From positions 71,090,984-71,154,983 of the forward strand of contig NC_088300.1 of assembly GCF_032854445.1 (NCBI RefSeq): a stretch of 64,000 nt of DNA, given 5' to 3'. The notes beneath the pieces were generated by a model, which was not told where the DNA came from, did not search any database, and was given only the letters and a program-made list of their open reading frames with translations. Position numbers and translations under genes: made by a program. Shown here one piece after another: positions 63,901-64,000 of this stretch (position 1 is the first letter of the stretch; each line of letters begins with the position of its first letter). The stretch comes from Liolophura sinensis (lineage: Eukaryota > Mollusca > Polyplacophora > Chitonida > Chitonidae).

Positions 63901-63939
63901 TGCATGGAGGGTATTGGGCTGCTGTTTGCCAACAGCAAG
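18339..63939 (+). CDS. MADD: MADD: MAP-kinase-activating death domain protein (Rab3 GEF, DENN family), 3'-partial, 28 coding exons
   Basis: Exons: 18339-18967, 20404-20545, 20998-21156, 27298-27429, 28632-28745, 29089-29166, 29766-29936, 35006-35164, 37129-37345, 44648-44758, 45331-45545, 46896-46957, 47334-47697, 48462-48573, 48819-48899, 49138-49246, 52726-52912, 53840-54031, 55567-55675, 57244-57378, 59710-60182, 60375-60537, 60973-61093, 61441-61657, 61905-62012, 62566-62730, 63133-63205, 63833-63939. All phases agree, giving 1635 residues. Human MADD has about 1650, so roughly 70 should follow the window. Layout: uDENN (about 10-255), cDENN (about 257-400), dDENN (about 415-570), acidic/Ser/Pro linker (600-950), conserved segment (952-1078), linker, death-domain-like region (1364-1484), PH-like C-terminus (from about 1490). 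Known role: GDP/GTP exchange on Rab3 and Rab27 in vesicle traffic, and coupling of TNF receptor 1 to MAP kinase. Start: M4 at 18348 ([15 protein letters not shown]) fits the family at least as well as M1. Confidence 0.95.
20404..20545 (+). CDS. MADD: MADD coding exon 2 (uDENN to cDENN)
   Basis: Residues 210-257. Acceptor TTTCAG ending at 20403, donor GTGAGC at 20546. It encodes [20 protein letters not shown] and [20 protein letters not shown], matching MADD R-D-T-x-W and EIE.WI.RLL.SPVP. Confidence 0.94.
20998..21156 (+). CDS. MADD: MADD coding exon 3 (cDENN)
   Basis: Residues 258-310. Acceptor TTGCAG, donor GTAAGT. It encodes [40 protein letters not shown] and [12 protein letters not shown], the cDENN core. 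Confidence 0.96.
23155..23260 (+). mobile_element. SINE-like fragment (variant central domain)
   Basis: CACATGGGAAAGTTTGTTAG, TTACTTGCCAAAGGTCACAG and GGCTTATCTTGGG parallel the fragment at 63600-63740 (CACATGGCAAAGTTTGTCAG, TAACTTTCCAAAGG). This seems to be a sister family to the main SINE, sharing the AAGTTTGTCAG...AAC pattern. Confidence 0.5.
27003..27072 (-). mobile_element. SINE tail fragment, minus strand
   Basis: TTGTTTATTTATTTATGTGA, TTGGCGTTAAAGCC and AATGTTTCACTTATATAAC are the reverse complement of the SINE 3' end (GTATAAGTGAAATATTC ... GGCGTAAAACACCAATCAAA). The 5' part is lost or diverged. Confidence 0.55.
27298..27429 (+). CDS. MADD: MADD coding exon 4 (cDENN)
   Basis: Residues 311-354. 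[40 protein letters not shown] and SAEQ are near-identical to the DENN core of MADD orthologues. Acceptor TTTACAG, donor GTGAGT. Confidence 0.97.
28632..28745 (+). CDS. MADD: MADD coding exon 5 (cDENN end)
   Basis: Residues 355-392: [38 protein letters not shown]. Acceptor TTTTCAG ending at 28631, donor GTAAGC. Confidence 0.97.
29089..29166 (+). CDS. MADD: MADD coding exon 6 (dDENN start)
   Basis: Residues 393-418: [26 protein letters not shown]. It matches the LPxLPxPE..xLKxHLKQ motif of MADD. Acceptor TGTCAG, donor GTACTA. Confidence 0.93.
29766..29936 (+). CDS. MADD: MADD coding exon 7 (dDENN)
   Basis: Residues 419-475: [20 protein letters not shown], a variable stretch, then [20 protein letters not shown] and MV. 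The acceptor is an unusual TTGTTGAAG ending at 29765, with few pyrimidines next to the AG. Donor GTAAGC. Confidence 0.95.
31131..31391 (+). mobile_element. tRNA-headed SINE with 14-bp target-site duplication
   Basis: Full-length copy: GGGGCCTCCGTGGCTCAGTT head, B-box GAGTTCAAGTCC, tail CCATAATGCTGACCGCTG, GTATAAGTGAAATATTCTTG and AGATAAATAAA. The flanks repeat TATTTATAGGATTT exactly (31117-31130 and 31392-31405), which shows insertion by retrotransposition. Confidence 0.92.
31802..33070. mobile_element. Non-coding DNA-transposon-like element with long terminal inverted repeats
   Basis: The left end GGGGCTGATTCCACAGAGCC, ATTTCTGACC pairs with the reverse complement of the right end (GGGGTCGATTCCACAAAGCC, CTTTCTGACT). 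Similarity continues inward past AAAGCTT and the ACCCCTTGCA block, so the arms span about 140-190 bases. The interior (about 0.9 kb) has no transposase-like frame, so this is a non-autonomous copy. Superfamily unknown. Confidence 0.72.
35006..35164 (+). CDS. MADD: MADD coding exon 8 (dDENN)
   Basis: Residues 476-528: [47 protein letters not shown]. Acceptor TTTTACAG, donor GTACGT. Confidence 0.96.
36199..36375 (+). mobile_element. SINE, 3'-truncated
   Basis: Head and central domain are intact (GGGGCCTCTGTGGCTCAGTT, GAGTTCAAGTCCAGCTCATG, CAGCCGTACGTGGGAAGGTC). The copy stops after GGTTTCCCCCGGGCTGTTCC without the usual CACCATAATGCTG tail. SINEs usually truncate at the 5' end, so loss of the tail suggests a later deletion. 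Confidence 0.85.
37129..37345 (+). CDS. MADD: MADD coding exon 9
   Basis: Residues 529-600: [54 protein letters not shown]. This is the end of the DENN module and the family motif [17 protein letters not shown]. Acceptor TTTCAG, donor G|GTGAGT; phase 1 out. Confidence 0.96.
42358..42456 (+). mobile_element. SINE internal fragment
   Basis: GTGGGAAGATCGGCCAGCAA, CCCCGGGCTCTGCCCAGTTT and CCTCCCACCATAATGCTGGT match the central domain and start of the tail. It ends near ACACCAAAAC without an AAATAA run. Confidence 0.75.
43173..43841. mobile_element. Non-coding terminal-inverted-repeat element
   Basis: The left end GGGTCCAGTTGTTCAAAGGT, GTATTTGGACTTAA pairs with the reverse complement of the right end (GGGGCCAGTTGTTCTAAAGT, GTATTAAATTTAA), about 28 of 34 positions. 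The interior has no transposase-like frame. Such CCAGTTGTTCAAAG ends are those of a short non-autonomous DNA transposon. Superfamily not determined. Confidence 0.7.
44648..44758 (+). CDS. MADD: MADD coding exon 10 (acidic/Ser linker)
   Basis: Residues 601-637: [37 protein letters not shown]. It matches the DDSGSDS...SSSSYSSL.DFV motif that follows the DENN module in MADD. The donor G|GTGCGA is weak at positions +4 to +6. Confidence 0.93.
45331..45545 (+). CDS. MADD: MADD coding exon 11 (linker)
   Basis: Residues 638-709, Ser/Pro/acidic-rich ([40 protein letters not shown]). It is not closely conserved with vertebrates. It is placed because phase and open frame fit between exons 10 and 12. 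Acceptor TGCTCCTTAG, donor GTAAGA. Confidence 0.8.
46342..46605 (+). mobile_element. tRNA-headed SINE with 12-bp target-site duplication
   Basis: Head GGGGCCCCCGTGGCTCAGTT, central CTTCCTCTCCGGCCGTACGT, tail CCACCATAATGTTGGCCGCC and AAATAAATAAATA. The flanks repeat ATATGCTTTGGA exactly at 46330-46341 and 46606-46617. Confidence 0.92.
46896..46957 (+). CDS. MADD: MADD coding exon 12 (linker)
   Basis: Residues 710-730: [20 protein letters not shown]. Short 62-base exon, acceptor TCATCAG, donor AG|GTAAGC; phase 2 out. It may correspond to the R-x-x-Y-D-x segment of vertebrate MADD, but that alignment is loose. Confidence 0.82.
47334..47697 (+). CDS. MADD: MADD coding exon 13 (Ser/Pro-rich linker)
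   Basis: Residues 730-851: [20 protein letters not shown], then a Pro/Ser-rich stretch ([40 protein letters not shown]). The acceptor is a NAGNAG (AAGCAG at 47328-47333): starting at 47331 adds one Ser, at 47334 does not. The CAG site is chosen as usual for such pairs. This exon is more GC-rich than its surroundings. Confidence 0.88.
48255..48372 (+). mobile_element. SINE tail fragment
   Basis: AGTGAGAAGATCCTTCAGTA, ACCTGCAGATGATGTTGGGT, TTCCTCTCACCATAACGCTG and GTAAGTGAAATATTCTTATG follow the SINE tail with drift; the tRNA head is missing. Confidence 0.75.
48462..48573 (+). CDS. MADD: MADD coding exon 14 (linker)
   Basis: Residues 852-888: [38 protein letters not shown]. It parallels the SDSDAES..SSP.STVSNTS segment of MADD. 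Acceptor CCAATAG, donor GTAAGC; phase 1 out. Confidence 0.9.
48819..48899 (+). CDS. MADD: MADD coding exon 15 (linker)
   Basis: Residues 889-915: [26 protein letters not shown]. Acceptor GCTCAG, donor G|GTAATT; phases 1 in and 1 out. Could be a skipped or cassette exon, since its removal would keep the frame (81 bases). Confidence 0.85.
49138..49246 (+). CDS. MADD: MADD coding exon 16
   Basis: Residues 916-951: [36 protein letters not shown]. It matches the GNRRALVxQKxxVIKH segment of vertebrate MADD. Acceptor TGTACAG, donor AG|GTACTC; phase 2 out. Confidence 0.93.
49259..49300 (+). mobile_element. Short SINE 3'-end remnant
   Basis: TATGGCGTAAAATACCAAAC and AAGTAAATAAAACAAATA equal the last ~40 bases of the SINE (GGCGTAAAACACCAATCAAATAAA), starting only 12 bases after the exon 16 donor. 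Confidence 0.5.
49613..49881 (+). mobile_element. tRNA-headed SINE with poly-A end and 10-bp target-site duplication
   Basis: Head GGGGCCTCCATGGTTCAGTC, central CTTCCTCTCCGGCCGTACGT, tail CACCATAATGCTGACCGCCG, GTATAAGTGAAATATTCTTG. It ends in about 19 A in place of the AAATAA repeat. The flanks repeat TCTCTGAAAA at 49603-49612 and 49884-49893. Confidence 0.9.
50203..50292 (-). mobile_element. SINE tail fragment, minus strand
   Basis: TTGATTTATTTATTTATTTG, ATTGGTGTTTTACACTGTAC, GAATATTTCTCTTGTATGAC and CCAGTATTCTGGTGGGAGG are the reverse complement of the SINE 3' half. Confidence 0.75.
50330..50935. repeat. Tandem array, about nine copies of a 69-bp unit
   Basis: Unit core: CACGTGTAGACTTGCATACC, AGTATCATTATTCTGTTTGT, CTCTTTAATAATGAGATAAT, ACTAAAGG. 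Copies start near 50334, 50399, 50467, 50536, 50604, 50672, 50742, 50811 and 50876. The two internal copies at 50672-50880 share GGCTTGCATACC and ACTATAGG, which marks recent local duplication. Lies in the intron between MADD exons 16 and 17. Confidence 0.92.
52726..52912 (+). CDS. MADD: MADD coding exon 17 (conserved central segment)
   Basis: Residues 952-1014: [54 protein letters not shown]. It matches [20 protein letters not shown] of vertebrate MADD. The acceptor is a weak TTTAAG ending at 52725. Donor GTGAGT. Confidence 0.95.
53213..53431. mobile_element. Foldback (MITE-like) inverted repeat
   Basis: A left arm (53213-53300: AACAAGGCATTCTTATGGAT, TCTTGGTTTATTAACACGAC, GATGTAGTTACTAACAT) is matched by a reverse-complement right arm (53346-53431) over about 85 bases with few mismatches. 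The left arm's inner part (ACGTTTYGATGTAGTTACTAAC) is duplicated in tandem. ACTCTCGTACAATAACT before and ACTCCCGTACAATAG after the arms may be remnants of the target duplication or outer ends. Confidence 0.85.
53840..54031 (+). CDS. MADD: MADD coding exon 18 (conserved central segment)
   Basis: Residues 1015-1078: [53 protein letters not shown]. It matches RKVYKGMLDLLK...YAHAGLGGMAS.F.LLEIAQTHYY. Acceptor CATGTAG, donor GTGAGA. Confidence 0.95.
55567..55675 (+). CDS. MADD: MADD coding exon 19
   Basis: Residues 1079-1114: [36 protein letters not shown]. The LKEExxIAS motif of the family is visible as LHEEQIVAS. Acceptor TTTTTCAG, donor G|GTACGT; phase 1 out. Confidence 0.9.
57244..57378 (+). 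CDS. MADD: MADD coding exon 20 (GC splice donor)
   Basis: Residues 1115-1159: [45 protein letters not shown]. Acceptor CTGCAG. The end is fixed by phase: GAATCAG|GCAAGT at 57378/57379 is an ideal GC-type donor, and no GT near it keeps the frame into exon 21. Confidence 0.85.
59710..60182 (+). CDS. MADD: MADD coding exon 21 (large linker exon)
   Basis: Residues 1160-1317, hydrophilic: [70 protein letters not shown]. The DSEVS..TVVS.SS and LSDSEIE motifs of MADD are matched. Acceptor TATTGCAG, donor GTGAGA. Confidence 0.93.
60375..60537 (+). CDS. MADD: MADD coding exon 22 (death-domain region start)
   Basis: Residues 1318-1371: [60 protein letters not shown] matches YLYEGLLGKERS. Acceptor TTCTCAG, donor T|GTAAGA; phase 1 out. 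Confidence 0.92.
60973..61093 (+). CDS. MADD: MADD coding exon 23 (death-domain region)
   Basis: Residues 1372-1411: [40 protein letters not shown]. Near-identical to [27 protein letters not shown] of orthologues. Acceptor GTTGTAG, donor AG|GTAAGC. Confidence 0.97.
61441..61657 (+). CDS. MADD: MADD coding exon 24 (death-domain region)
   Basis: Residues 1412-1484: [60 protein letters not shown]. Matches the helical region of MADD that was named a death domain by weak similarity. Acceptor CCACCAG, donor GTGAGT. Confidence 0.97.
61905..62012 (+). CDS. MADD: MADD coding exon 25
   Basis: Residues 1485-1520: [36 protein letters not shown]. Matches [21 protein letters not shown]. Acceptor TCTTCAG; the donor GAG|GTCTGT is weak, but phase and homology to FMEVCDDC force it. 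Confidence 0.94.
62566..62730 (+). CDS. MADD: MADD coding exon 26 (PH-like C-terminal region)
   Basis: Residues 1521-1575: [55 protein letters not shown]. Near-identical to orthologues. Acceptor TGTCAG, donor AAG|GTTATT is weak. Confidence 0.97.
63133..63205 (+). CDS. MADD: MADD coding exon 27
   Basis: Residues 1576-1599: [24 protein letters not shown]. Matches CRELYYCVKDSMERAAAR. Acceptor TTGACAG, donor G|GTGAGT; phase 1 out. Confidence 0.96.
63598..63750 (+). mobile_element. SINE-like fragment (variant family)
   Basis: CACATGGCAAAGTTTGTCAG, TAACTTTCCAAAGGCTGGTG, GTTTCCTCCTCCCATAAAAT, TATATGAGTGAAAAATTCTT and AAACAACACTCAAATAAATA. It shares the tail plan of the main SINE but with GAAAAATTC and GCATTAAACAACA variants, as a sister family. 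Confidence 0.6.
63833..63939 (+). CDS. MADD: MADD coding exon 28 (last in window)
   Basis: Residues 1600-1635: [36 protein letters not shown]. Matches [23 protein letters not shown]. Acceptor ACGTGCAG, donor GTACGT at 63940; ends in phase 0. The gene continues beyond the window. Confidence 0.96.
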
Positions 63940-64000
63940 GTACGTCAACTACATGGTATCAGCATGAGCTTAGCGTAGGCAGGGCAGGTCTGTGTTCAGA

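Overview
This is eukaryotic (metazoan) nuclear DNA. It carries two multi-exon protein-coding genes on the + strand, both with GT-AG introns, set among repeat-rich introns and intergenic DNA. It is AT-rich, with frequent TACATGTA-type palindromes. It also holds several copies of a tRNA-headed SINE whose tail resembles repeats I know from molluscs and other lophotrochozoans. My best guess is therefore a lophotrochozoan, probably a mollusc; the species cannot be told from this window.

Gene 1 (130-10833) is the 3' two-thirds of GUF1, the mitochondrial LepA/EF4-type translational GTPase. Twelve exons encode 442 residues: the end of the GTPase domain, domain II, the EF-G III-like domain, domain V and the LepA C-terminal domain, ending at a TGA with an AATAAA 47 bases later. 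Its 5' exons lie before the window. Two introns hold minisatellites. One is a 24-bp unit array (about 787-1665) split by a SINE. The other (4987-6320) appears to have grown from the gene's own exon end and splice donor.

The intergenic region (10834 to about 16500) holds a perfect 16-bp hairpin, a 21-bp-unit minisatellite (about 11570-13145) split by a second SINE-like element, and a short hAT-type inverted-repeat element (16057-16232). After these comes a candidate promoter with three exact TGACGTCA sites within 207 bp.

Gene 2 (18339-63939, continuing past the window) is MADD, also called Rab3-GEP or DENN/MADD. Twenty-eight coding exons join without a phase conflict into 1635 residues: the uDENN-cDENN-dDENN module, a long low-complexity linker, a conserved central segment, the death-domain-like region and most of the C-terminal PH-like region. 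About the last 70 residues are expected beyond the window. Its introns carry further SINE copies with clear target-site duplications, three foldback or terminal-inverted-repeat elements, and a 69-bp tandem array. One intron appears to use a GC donor, and one acceptor is a NAGNAG pair.

The two genes are ordinary housekeeping and signalling genes and need not act together. I found no wholly new biological system. The most notable signals are the minisatellite made of repeated splice donors in GUF1, a pair of opposite one-base shifts in the last GUF1 exon, and the triple CRE cluster upstream of MADD.
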